Source of the DNA: Phycisphaerae bacterium
Lineage (GTDB): Bacteria; Planctomycetota; Phycisphaerae; Phycisphaerales; UBA1924
Direction: 5' to 3'
Assembly: GCA_022180725.1 (NCBI GenBank)
Contig: BQMO01000002.1
Coordinates: forward strand, 1 to 64,000
Length of the DNA: 64,000 bases
Below are positions 9,413 through 16,758 of the stretch, in pieces; the first letter of the stretch is position 1; each line of letters opens with the position of its first letter. The translations under genes and the position numbers were made by a program. The notes beneath the pieces are model-generated. The model saw only the letters and a list, made by a program, of their open reading frames with translations, searched no databases and had not been told where the DNA came from.

Positions 9413-10660
9413 GTGGATCGTTCTGTCTCGCTTCCGACCTTGGCCCGCGAGATCCCGCGTCATGCGGGGATGGCGCTGGCCGCCGCCCCCGCGCACGCCC
9501 GGGCCGGCTCGCTTTACCTCCACGTGCCCTTCTGCTTCCACAAGTGCCACTACTGCGACTTCTACAGCCTCGTCGACACGCGCGACCGTCAGGCGCCCTT
9601 TGTGGATCGCCTGATCGAAGAACTCGCCGCCCTGGCGCCGTCGGCCCAGCGCCCGCTTCAGACGATCTTCGTCGGCGGCGGAACACCCAGCCTGCTGCGC
9701 ACCGACCTCTGGGAGCGGCTGCTCGCGGCACTCGATCGGTGGTACGACCTCGCCTCGATCCGTGCCGGGTCGGGCGAGTTCACCGTCGAGTGCAACCCCG
9801 AAACCGTCACCCCGGACCTCACGGCCACCCTCCGTGCCGGCGGGGTCACCCGGGTCAGCATGGGCGCCCAATCCTTCAACCGCACGCACCTCAAAGCCCT
9901 CGAACGCTGGCACGACCCCGACAACGTTCCCCGCGCGCTCACCTTGGCCCGTGACGCCGGCATCTCCCGCGCCTCCATCGATCTCATCTTCGCGATCCCG
10001 GGCCAGTCGCTCGCCGACGTGGAACAGGACCTCGACACCGCGCTTCGGCTCGGCGTGACGCATCTCTCGTGCTACGCCCTCACCTACGAACCCCACACCG
10101 CCATGACCGCGCGACTCACGCGTGGCGAGTTTCAGCGGGCCGACGAGGACCTGGAGGCGGACATGTTCCTGCTCATCCGCGAGCGCCTGGCCGCCGCCGG
10201 GCTTTCCGCGTACGAGGTGAGCAACTTCGCACGCCCCGGCGAAGAGTGCCGCCACAACCTCGCGTATTGGCGGCAGGATTCCTGGCTTGCCGCGGGCCCC
10301 TCCGCCAGCGGGCACCTCGCCGGGGTCCGCTGGAAGAACGCGCCCCGCCTCGACGATTACCTCGCCTCGTCGACCGACGGCTTCGCCCCGATTGTTGAGT
10401 TCGAACCGCTCGATCCACGCCGCGCCCTGGCCGAACGCCTCATGACCGGTCTGCGCCTCCGCGAGGGCCTCGACGAAGCCGACATGCTCGACCAGGCCGC
10501 CCGTCTCGATCACGCCGCGCCCGCGCGCCTCCGCGCGTGCGCCGAGCGTCATCGCCGCGCGGGGCTGATGCACCCCGGCCCGCGATGGGCCTTGACCGAT
10601 TCAGGCATCCTCATCGCCGATCGTGCCGCCGTCGAGTTCCTCGCCGCCCTTTCGCCCTGA
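9413..10660 (+). CDS. hemW: radical SAM protein HemW-like
   Basis: The protein belongs to the HemN/HemW radical-SAM family. The 4Fe-4S cluster motif CFHKCHYC gives Cys41, Cys45 and Cys48. HVPFC, VGGGTPSLL, MGAQSFN and DLIFAIPGQ follow in the usual order. The HNLAYW motif is typical of the haem-chaperone HemW rather than coproporphyrinogen dehydrogenase. The GTG at 9413 is chosen for the TACGCT hexamer 5 nt upstream; an ATG at 9470 would leave about 14 residues before LYLHVP and is also plausible. The 3' end overlaps the convergent pseudouridine synthase gene by 60 bp. Confidence 0.88.
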   Translation: MDRSVSLPTLAREIPRHAGMALAAAPAHARAGSLYLHVPFCFHKCHYCDFYSLVDTRDRQAPFVDRLIEELAALAPSAQRPLQTIFVGGGTPSLLRTDLWERLLAALDRWYDLASIRAGSGEFTVECNPETVTPDLTATLRAGGVTRVSMGAQSFNRTHLKALERWHDPDNVPRALTLARDAGISRASIDLIFAIPGQSLADVEQDLDTALRLGVTHLSCYALTYEPHTAMTARLTRGEFQRADEDLEADMFLLIRERLAAAGLSAYEVSNFARPGEECRHNLAYWRQDSWLAAGPSASGHLAGVRWKNAPRLDDYLASSTDGFAPIVEFEPLDPRRALAERLMTGLRLREGLDEADMLDQAARLDHAAPARLRACAERHRRAGLMHPGPRWALTDSGILIADRAAVEFLAALSP

Positions 10661-11422
10661 TGGACCCTCAGGTTCCAGGTCGGGCCTGGAAAGCCCCACT
10701 CGCTTCAGGAGCGCCCGCAGATCGCCCGGCCATCGTGTCCGTACGTCGATCGGGTATCCGGTCATCGGGTGCGTGAAGGCCAGCCGATGCGCATGCAACG
10801 CCAGCCGCGGCGCGGCGTCCGCCACGGCGCCCGTCGCATAGAACGCGTCCCCCAGGATCGGGCATCGGATCGCCGCCAGGTGCACCCGGACCTGATGCAG
10901 GCGACCCGTCACCGGCCGACACTCCACCATCGCCGCGTGGGGCGACGCGGCGAGCACCCGGTACGCCGTCAACGCCGGCTTCCCGTTCGGTGACACCCGC
11001 GCCAACTTCTTCGGCCGCGCGTCCCCGGGCACCTTCCCCTGCACCTCGGCGATGGACAGCCGCACCACGCCGGAGGCCCGCTTCGGGGTGTGCGCGGTTA
11101 CCGCCCAGTAGAACTTCCGCACGTCCCGCCGCTCGAAGGCCTCGCGGAGCGCGTCGTACGCGCGCGCCGTCAGCGCCGCCACCACCAGCCCGCTCGTGTC
11201 GCGATCCAGCCGGTGGAGCAGCCCGAAGTCCCGTGACTTTCCGAGATTCTGAAGATCGTGCCCCCACCGCGCAAAGAGGGCGTTGAGGAGCGAGTCCCGC
11301 TCGTGCCCCAGCCCGGGCGTGGTGACCAGCCCCGCGGGCTTGCCCACCACCACCACGTGTTCGTCCTGGTAGTGCACCTTGTACGTGATCGCGTCGTTCG
11401 GTTCGATCGAGAGTCGCGGCAT
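10601..11422 (-). CDS. RluA-family RNA pseudouridine synthase
   Basis: This enzyme isomerises uridine in rRNA or tRNA. The catalytic motif HRLDRDTSG carries the nucleophilic Asp. KPAGLVTTPG precedes it, and GRLHQVRVHLA and HAHRLAFTHP follow. The protein is 273 aa and lacks an N-terminal S4 domain, so the target cannot be named from sequence. It starts 3 nt after the upstream phosphogluconolactonase-like gene, implying one transcript. The C-terminal tail (about 30 residues, Gly/Glu/Asp-rich) is encoded within the hemW overlap. Confidence 0.88.
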   Translation of the reverse strand: MPRLSIEPNDAITYKVHYQDEHVVVVGKPAGLVTTPGLGHERDSLLNALFARWGHDLQNLGKSRDFGLLHRLDRDTSGLVVAALTARAYDALREAFERRDVRKFYWAVTAHTPKRASGVVRLSIAEVQGKVPGDARPKKLARVSPNGKPALTAYRVLAASPHAAMVECRPVTGRLHQVRVHLAAIRCPILGDAFYATGAVADAAPRLALHAHRLAFTHPMTGYPIDVRTRWPGDLRALLKRVGLSRPDLEPEGPSGRKGGEELDGGTIGDEDA

Positions 11423-11425
11423 GCC

Positions 11426-12214
11426 TCAGGCTCCCCGGCACGCCGCGTAGTCGAGATACCAGCGCAGTTCGCCGCCCGTCGGCGACAGCGCCAGACCGGG
11501 CGCCGCCTCGCGCTCGCCCGGCGGACGGCGCAGATTCTCATCCAGATGCCGCAGCGGCGCCGCCACGCCCGCGCCCGCCGCGTAGACCCCGATGAACCGC
11601 GCGGCGTTCAGGCACGTCGCGGTCAGGCCGACCTCGACCACGCCGGCACGCGTGGTCCGCGCGGCGCACAGCCCATCACACGAACCCTCGCTCGGCCAGC
11701 GAAGACCGGCCAGGTCTCCGTCATCCCCGAGCGCGAGCAGCACGACGTCGAGTCGATCGTGCCCCTTGGCACGCCAGCCGAGATGCTCGCGCAGGAGCGA
11801 GGTATACCGGGCCGCGCCGTCCGACGCCCACGCCTCCAACGGATGCGCCTGCTCCACGGGAATTCCCGACTGCTCGACGATCATCTCTCGGATCAGGTCC
11901 CACGCGCTGGCGCGGCCATCGGAAAGCCCGTTCCACTCCCGCACCATCCACACCCGCGTGCGTGCCCACGGAAACTCGCGGTAGGCGGGGTCGTACAGCA
12001 GCCGGCGAAGCACCGGCTCGATCGAGGGGCACCCGTCGATCGCGATATGACAATCCCCGAATGTCCGCACACAATTCCCCGCGTGGATGAACAGGTCCGC
12101 CAGCAGCGCGTCGATCAGCGCGTCCGAATCCGGACGCACGATCGCTTGCCCGCGCAGCCTCGGCGGCTTCGGCGCGGCGTCGCGAACCAGGTCGTAGGAG
12201 TGCTCGTCACCCAT
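11426..12214 (-). CDS. 6-phosphogluconolactonase-like (NagB/RpiA-fold) protein
   Basis: The 262 aa protein has the order of elements seen in Pgl/DevB lactonases: a region after a conserved Arg-Val-Trp strand (PWARTRVWMVREW), HPLEAWASDGAARY, DVVLLALGDDGDLAGL (usual form GMGxDGHTASLF), and GLTATCLNAARFIGVYA. The usual His of GPDGH is replaced by Asp-Gly-Asp, so activity as a lactonase is uncertain. The start is the ATG at 12214; a GTG at 12229 is also possible. No zwf or gnd gene is adjacent. It is cotranscribed with the downstream pseudouridine synthase. Confidence 0.65.
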   Translation of the reverse strand: MGDEHSYDLVRDAAPKPPRLRGQAIVRPDSDALIDALLADLFIHAGNCVRTFGDCHIAIDGCPSIEPVLRRLLYDPAYREFPWARTRVWMVREWNGLSDGRASAWDLIREMIVEQSGIPVEQAHPLEAWASDGAARYTSLLREHLGWRAKGHDRLDVVLLALGDDGDLAGLRWPSEGSCDGLCAARTTRAGVVEVGLTATCLNAARFIGVYAAGAGVAAPLRHLDENLRRPPGEREAAPGLALSPTGGELRWYLDYAACRGA

Positions 12215-12231
12215 GGCCTTTCGCTCCACCG

Positions 12232-12237
12232 TATGCT
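12232..12237 (+). promoter_or_regulatory. -10-like TATGCT before thiE
   Basis: TATGCT ends 9 nt before the ATG at 12247. It sits in the short divergent gap shared with the reverse-strand lactonase-like gene. Confidence 0.45.
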
Positions 12238-12246
12238 CGGGGCGCC

Positions 12247-13293
12247 ATGAACGCCCTGCGTCTGCTCGACGCCAACGCCAACCGCGCCCGCGAAGCCCTC
12301 CGCGTCCTCGAAGATCTCGCCAGGTTCCTCCTCAACCGCGCCGATCTCGTCGAACGCCTCAAGTCCCTCCGGCACGCGATGACCCACGCCGTCACGGCCG
12401 CCGCACCCGACGCGCTCCTCCGCCTTGCCCGGCGCGACACGCCCGGCGACGTGGGCACGACCATCGACGCCCCGGACGAGTACGTCCGCGCCGACGCCCA
12501 CGCCCTGCTCCACGCCAACGCCGCCCGCCTCACCGAAGCCCTCCGGGCCCTCGAAGAAGCCGCCAAACTCCTCGCCCGTCCCGACGCCGCCCGGTCATTC
12601 GAACACGCCCGCTACGGCGCCTACTCCCTCGAACAGGCCCTCCTGCTCGCCCTCGGGTCCGCGTCGCGCCGCCAATGGTCCCTCTGTGTCCTCCTCACCG
12701 AACGCCTCTGCGCCCGCCCATGGCTCGACGTCGCCCGCGCCGCCATCGACGGCGGCGCCGACGCGATTCAACTCCGCGAGAAGGACCTCGCCGACCGCGA
12801 ACTGCTTGACCGCGCCCGCACCCTCGTCGCCTTGGCTCATCCACGCAGCGTCGCCGTCGTCCTCAACGACCGCCCCGACCTCGCCCGCCTCGCCCAAGCC
12901 GACGCCGTCCACCTCGGCCAATCGGACCTCTCGGTCCACGACGCCCGCCGAATCGTCGGCTCCATGATCGTCGGCGTCTCCACCACCAACCTCGATCAGG
13001 CCCGCCGCGCCCGCCTCGACGGCGCCGACTACCTCGGCCTCGGTCCCATGTACCCCACCACCACCAAGCCCAAGGATCACATCGCCGGCCCCGCCTTCGT
13101 CCGCGACGTGCTCGCCGACCCCGACCTCGCCGCGGTCCCCCATCTCGCCATCGGCGGAATCACCCCGTCCACCATCGCGCCGGCCGTCGCCGCCGGCGCG
13201 CGCGGGGTCGCGGTCTCGCAGTGCGTGTGCGGCTCCACCGACCCGGCGGCGGTGTGCGCGTCGTTGCGCGCGGCGTTGATCCATGCGGAATAG
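12247..13293 (+). CDS. thiE: ThiD2-ThiE fusion, thiamine phosphate synthase
   Basis: The C-terminal domain (about residues 142-348) is ThiE, which joins HMP-diphosphate and thiazole phosphate into thiamine phosphate: DGGADAIQLREKDL, AVVLNDRPDLA, DAVHLGQSDL, GLGPMYPTTTKPKD and AIGGI are present. The N-terminal 140 residues (begins NALRLLDANANRAREALRVL) look like the ThiD2 domain, an HMP-phosphate kinase unrelated to ThiD and known as a fusion partner of ThiE. A fused pair would make and use the HMP-diphosphate in one protein. The assignment of ThiE is firm; ThiD2 is from memory of the motif. Confidence 0.88.
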   Translation: MNALRLLDANANRAREALRVLEDLARFLLNRADLVERLKSLRHAMTHAVTAAAPDALLRLARRDTPGDVGTTIDAPDEYVRADAHALLHANAARLTEALRALEEAAKLLARPDAARSFEHARYGAYSLEQALLLALGSASRRQWSLCVLLTERLCARPWLDVARAAIDGGADAIQLREKDLADRELLDRARTLVALAHPRSVAVVLNDRPDLARLAQADAVHLGQSDLSVHDARRIVGSMIVGVSTTNLDQARRARLDGADYLGLGPMYPTTTKPKDHIAGPAFVRDVLADPDLAAVPHLAIGGITPSTIAPAVAAGARGVAVSQCVCGSTDPAAVCASLRAALIHAE

Positions 13294-13296
13294 ACT
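13291..13296 (+). promoter_or_regulatory. -10-like TAGACT before M16 gene
   Basis: TAGACT overlaps the thiE stop codon and ends 7 nt before the ATG at 13304; an internal promoter is possible. Confidence 0.35.
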
Positions 13297-13303
13297 CCGC
13301 GCG

Positions 13304-14527
13304 ATGTCGTACACCTTCCGCCACCACACGCTCGCCAACGGCCTCACCATCATCGCCGAATCCTCGCCCTCGGCCCACTCCGCCGCCGTCGGGTTCTTCG
13401 TCAAGACCGGCGCCCGCGACGAATCCACGCGGGATATGGGCGTCAGCCACTTTCTCGAACACATGATGTTCAAGGGCGCCGAAGGGTTGTCGGCGGAGGA
13501 CCTCAACCGCGCCTTCGACGAGATCGGCGCCCGCAACAACGCCTTCACCTCCAACGAGATGACCTGTTTCTACGCCCACACCCTCCCCGAGGCGCTCCCC
13601 CGCGCCACCGAACTCCTCGGACGCATGCTGCGCCCTTCGCTGCGCCAGGAGGACTTCGACACCGAGAAGAACGTCATCCTCGAAGAGATCGCCATGTACA
13701 AGGACATCCCGTCCTTCGTCCTCTTCGAGGCCGCCGTCGAAAAACACTTCGGCGCCCACCCCCTCGCCCACCGCGTGCTGGGCACCACCGACTCCATCAC
13801 CGCGCTGCCGCGCGATCGCATGCGCGCCTATTTCGACGCCCGCTACGCCGCCGACAACACCGCCGTCGCCCTCGCCGGCCGCGTCGATTTCGACGCCGCG
13901 TGCCGTCAGGTCGATTCCCTCTGCGGCGGATGGGCCGCCACCGGCGTCTCGCGCGACCCCGCCGTCCCCCCGCCCGTCGGCGGCGAGTTCACCCAGCGTA
14001 TGGACTCCGTCAACCGCGGCTACCTCATCGCGATGGCCCCGGCGCCGAGCGCGAGTGACGATCGCCGCTACGCCGCCGCCCTCCTCGCCGCCATCCTCGG
14101 CTCCAGCGACAACAGCCGCTTCCACTGGGCCCTCGTCGAACCGGGCCTCGCCGAGAGCGCCCAGGCCTCCTTCGACCCCCACGACGGCTACGGCGAGTTC
14201 ATCGTCTTCGCCGCCGCCGACCCCGACCGCCTCGACGAAGTCTGGGACGTCATGCAACGCGAAATGGCCACGCTCCGCGACTCGCTCCAGGAGTCTGACC
14301 TTGCACGCCTGCGCGCCAAGGTCGCCACCGCCGCCACGCTCAGCGGCGAACGTCCCCTCGACCGCATGCAGCGCCTCGGCCGCCTCTGGACCACCCTCGG
14401 CCGATATCAGTCCCTCGACGAGGAACTCGACTGCATCAACGCCGTCACCCTCGACGACCTCCGAGCCGTCGCCGACACCTGGCCGCTCTCCATGGTGACC
14501 GTCGGCCGCCTGCTCCCAAAGGTCTGA
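13304..14527 (+). CDS. M16 family zinc peptidase
   Basis: The 407 aa protein is a processing-peptidase-like M16B enzyme. The inverted zinc motif HFLEH is at residues 49-53, and the third ligand Glu lies in EKNVILEEIAMY (Glu127/128). The N-terminal catalytic M16 domain is followed by the C-terminal inactive-type domain, the normal length for one chain of a dimer. The ATG at 13304 is chosen over 13283 because MSYTFRHHTLANGLTI is the canonical opening. The gene follows thiE by 10 nt and ends 4 nt from the convergent recO. No signal peptide is visible, so it is cytoplasmic or exported another way. Confidence 0.92.
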   Translation: MSYTFRHHTLANGLTIIAESSPSAHSAAVGFFVKTGARDESTRDMGVSHFLEHMMFKGAEGLSAEDLNRAFDEIGARNNAFTSNEMTCFYAHTLPEALPRATELLGRMLRPSLRQEDFDTEKNVILEEIAMYKDIPSFVLFEAAVEKHFGAHPLAHRVLGTTDSITALPRDRMRAYFDARYAADNTAVALAGRVDFDAACRQVDSLCGGWAATGVSRDPAVPPPVGGEFTQRMDSVNRGYLIAMAPAPSASDDRRYAAALLAAILGSSDNSRFHWALVEPGLAESAQASFDPHDGYGEFIVFAAADPDRLDEVWDVMQREMATLRDSLQESDLARLRAKVATAATLSGERPLDRMQRLGRLWTTLGRYQSLDEELDCINAVTLDDLRAVADTWPLSMVTVGRLLPKV

Positions 14528-14531
14528 CGCT

Positions 14532-15272
14532 TCACTCGCCCAGGAATCGCCGGATCGTCGGCGGGTCGACCGCGAACACCTCCCGGTAGTACATCAGCAG
14601 CAGCCGTGTCGCTCGATCGACCGTCGCCGCTTCGGCACGATCGACCCCGCCCCGCCCCTCGGCCAGCGCCCGCAGCAGGGCCACCGTCTCGGCCCGCACG
14701 CGCCACACCGGCCCGCCCCCGCCGTCGCCCCCGTCTCGCACCACCCCGCCCAGCCGCGGTGCAAACCCATACGTGGAGGCGTCGGGCAACGCCGCCTGCG
14801 TTCCGGCATCGGCGACAACCTGTGGTCGATGCCCCGTGTCCGACACCGCCGCCCACACCAGCCGGAGCAGCCCGACCGCCTCGGCCCGAGGCTCGCCCAG
14901 ACTCCGCGCCCCCGCGACCAGCGCGTCGTACAGCGCCCCGTGCGGGTCGTGATCGTGCACCGCCCGGTGCGCCACGTCGAGCATCAGCATCCCCGCGTGA
15001 AAACTCCGCAGGCTCGTCCGCGCCGCCGGGAATGTCTCGACCAGGTCCCACGACGTCAGGATCGACAGCGCCTCGCCTCCCTTCAGGCTTACCCCGACCT
15101 GCCCCCGCGTGAGGACTTCAAGCCCGCCCGAGAACCGAGCGTGATCGCGCTTCGCGCCCTTCGCCACCGCCCGCACCACGCCGTGCGCCCGCGTGAAGAC
15201 CGACACCGTCTGGCTCGTCTCCGACCAGTCCCACACGCGCACACACATCCCTTCATCGAGCACGATCGCCAC
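14532..15272 (-). CDS. recO: DNA repair protein RecO
   Basis: RecO loads RecA onto SSB-coated DNA in the RecFOR pathway. The 246 aa protein has the N-terminal OB-fold pattern (AIVLDEGMCVRVWDWSETSQTVSVFTR is spread over its first residues; key part ETSQTVSVFTRAHG), VAKGAKR, and a helical C-terminal half ending DPPTIRRFLGE. The GTG at 15272 is chosen because a TACCCT hexamer ends 6 nt upstream. A longer frame to 15338 would run into the divergent fabZ promoter. The usual central cysteine cluster of some RecO proteins is absent, as in many homologues. Confidence 0.85.
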   Translation of the reverse strand: MAIVLDEGMCVRVWDWSETSQTVSVFTRAHGVVRAVAKGAKRDHARFSGGLEVLTRGQVGVSLKGGEALSILTSWDLVETFPAARTSLRSFHAGMLMLDVAHRAVHDHDPHGALYDALVAGARSLGEPRAEAVGLLRLVWAAVSDTGHRPQVVADAGTQAALPDASTYGFAPRLGGVVRDGGDGGGGPVWRVRAETVALLRALAEGRGGVDRAEAATVDRATRLLLMYYREVFAVDPPTIRRFLGE

Positions 15273-15278
15273 GGACGC

Positions 15279-15284
15279 AGGGTA
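15279..15284 (-). promoter_or_regulatory. -10-like TACCCT before recO
   Basis: On the minus strand TACCCT ends 6 nt before the GTG of recO and supports that start. Confidence 0.45.
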
Positions 15285-15313
15285 CGGGACCCCCCACCAC
15301 CGTGGCGCGGCCC

Positions 15314-15319
15314 TATCCT
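15314..15319 (+). promoter_or_regulatory. -10-like TATCCT before fabZ-like gene
   Basis: TATCCT ends 6 nt before the GTG at 15326. Confidence 0.45.
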
Positions 15320-15325
15320 CGCTCC

Positions 15326-15748
15326 GTGCACTTCTCACTCGTTGATCGCATCCTCGAACAGACGCCCGACCGCATCGTGACGGTCAAGAACGTCTCCGCC
15401 GCCGAGGAATACCTCCAGGACCACTTCCCCACCTTCCCCGTCCTCCCCGGGGTGCTCATGCTCGAGGCCATGGTCCAGGCGGCGCGGCATCTGGCCGAAG
15501 GCGAGGGCCGTCCTCGCCTGGTGCTCGGCGGCGTCCGTGCCGTCAAGTACGGCCGGTTCGTCAAGCCGGGCGCCACCCTCCGCGTCGAAGTGAACCTCCT
15601 CAAGTCGCACGACGACGGCCGGCTGGAGTTCAAGGGTGAGGCGCGGCTGCTCGAACCCAAGGCCCCACCGGCCGAGGCGCCTGTCGCCGTGTCGGGCAAG
15701 TTCTTCCTGCGTCCCATCCGTCCTTCCATGACCGCCGCACTACGCTAA
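15326..15748 (+). CDS. FabZ-like (3R)-hydroxyacyl-ACP dehydratase, copy 1
   Basis: The 140 aa hot-dog fold protein carries the FabZ active-site stretch DHFPTFPVLPGVLMLEAM with the catalytic His and Glu in place. It would dehydrate 3-hydroxyacyl-ACP. The start is a GTG (MHFSLVDRI), 6 nt after TATCCT; an upstream GTG at 15302 is less likely. It opens a cluster: this gene, an acyl carrier protein, then a second FabZ-like protein. The arrangement suggests a dedicated lipid or fatty-acid branch rather than only the housekeeping cycle. Confidence 0.86.
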   Translation: MHFSLVDRILEQTPDRIVTVKNVSAAEEYLQDHFPTFPVLPGVLMLEAMVQAARHLAEGEGRPRLVLGGVRAVKYGRFVKPGATLRVEVNLLKSHDDGRLEFKGEARLLEPKAPPAEAPVAVSGKFFLRPIRPSMTAALR

Positions 15749-15816
15749 ACTTGGCCCCTGTCGTGGGGGCGTGGCGTCGGTCGGCGTCTTCACTCCACGT
15801 ACGCGAGGTGCCCCGC

Positions 15817-16203
15817 ATGACACGCGACGAGATCTTCACGAAGGTACAAACAATCCTGGTCGACGCGCTGGCCGTCGACGAGGACGAGGTCAAGCCCGAG
15901 TCGAGCCTGACCAAGGACCTCGGGGCCGAGTCCATCGATTTCCTCGACATCGTGTTCAAACTCGAGCAGGCCTTCGGGATCAAGATCCCCCAGGGCGAAC
16001 TCTTCCCCGAGAACGTCGCGAGCAACCCCGAGTACGTGCAGGACGGCAAGGTGACGCCGGCGGGCATCGCGATGCTCAAAGCCCGCATGCCGCACATGAC
16101 CCTGGGCGCCTGGGAGCAGGACCCGCAGGTGATGAAGGTGCAGGAACTCTTCACGGTCGGCACGCTCGTGCGGTTCGTCGAGGCGAAACTGGCCGCCAAG
16201 TAG
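15817..16203 (+). CDS. acyl carrier protein (long form)
   Basis: The N-terminal 80 residues form an acyl carrier protein domain. The phosphopantetheine Ser is Ser39 in GAESIDFLDIVF, where the usual DSL is replaced by ESI. The 128 aa protein is about 50 residues longer than a standard ACP. The extra C-terminal part (from about residue 85, MLKARMPHMTLGAWEQD onward) may wrap the core or bind a partner. The start is the ATG at 15817. It sits between two FabZ-like dehydratases, its likely partners. Confidence 0.88.
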   Translation: MTRDEIFTKVQTILVDALAVDEDEVKPESSLTKDLGAESIDFLDIVFKLEQAFGIKIPQGELFPENVASNPEYVQDGKVTPAGIAMLKARMPHMTLGAWEQDPQVMKVQELFTVGTLVRFVEAKLAAK

Positions 16204-16218
16204 GCGGGGAGCCGACGC

Positions 16219-16725
16219 ATGCGCTGGCTGTGGATCGACCGCATCGTTGAACTGGTTCCCGGGCAGCGTCTGGTGGCGATCAAGAACCTCTCGCTGGCCG
16301 AGGAGTACTTTCACGACCACTTCCCTGCCTCGGGCGAGATGCCCGCGACGCCGATCATGCCGGCGTGCTTCATCCTCGAGGGCATGGCGCAGACCGCGGG
16401 CATCCTCGTCGGGCACGCCGAGGGGTTCCGCGAGAAGGTCGCGCTCGCCAAGATCTCCAAAGCCGAACTCTCCGCCGACGCCGTGCCCGGCCAGACACTC
16501 CGGTACACCGCGACCTTGCAGAACCTGGACGCCCTTGGCGCGTCCACCGCGGGCGTGGTTGAACTCTTCGACCCCACCCGCCCGGGCGAGGCGACCACGA
16601 TCGGCCAGATCGACCTCATGTTCTCGCACCTCGACCACAACATGGCCGGGCTGGATTTCCCCGCGCACAACTTCGTCTTCGGCGAATCGTTCAAGACCGT
16701 GCTCCGCATGAGCGGCGTCGGCTGA
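16219..16725 (+). CDS. FabZ-like hydroxyacyl-ACP dehydratase, copy 2
   Basis: This 168 aa hot-dog protein has DHFPASGEMPATPIMPACF followed by ILEGMAQTAG, so the catalytic His and Glu are kept. The His-to-Pro-Gly loop is longer than in copy 1, and the C-terminal 45 residues (LDHNMAGLDFPAHNFVFGE) are extra. The differences suggest another substrate or a heterodimer with copy 1. It starts 15 nt after the ACP stop codon. Confidence 0.84.
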   Translation: MRWLWIDRIVELVPGQRLVAIKNLSLAEEYFHDHFPASGEMPATPIMPACFILEGMAQTAGILVGHAEGFREKVALAKISKAELSADAVPGQTLRYTATLQNLDALGASTAGVVELFDPTRPGEATTIGQIDLMFSHLDHNMAGLDFPAHNFVFGESFKTVLRMSGVG

Positions 16726-16746
16726 TGAATGGTCCTGCGCGCGCGG

Positions 16747-16752
16747 TAGGAT
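16747..16752 (+). promoter_or_regulatory. -10-like TAGGAT before membrane-TPR gene
   Basis: TAGGAT ends 6 nt before the ATG at 16759. Confidence 0.45.
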
Positions 16753-16758
16753 GTTCCC

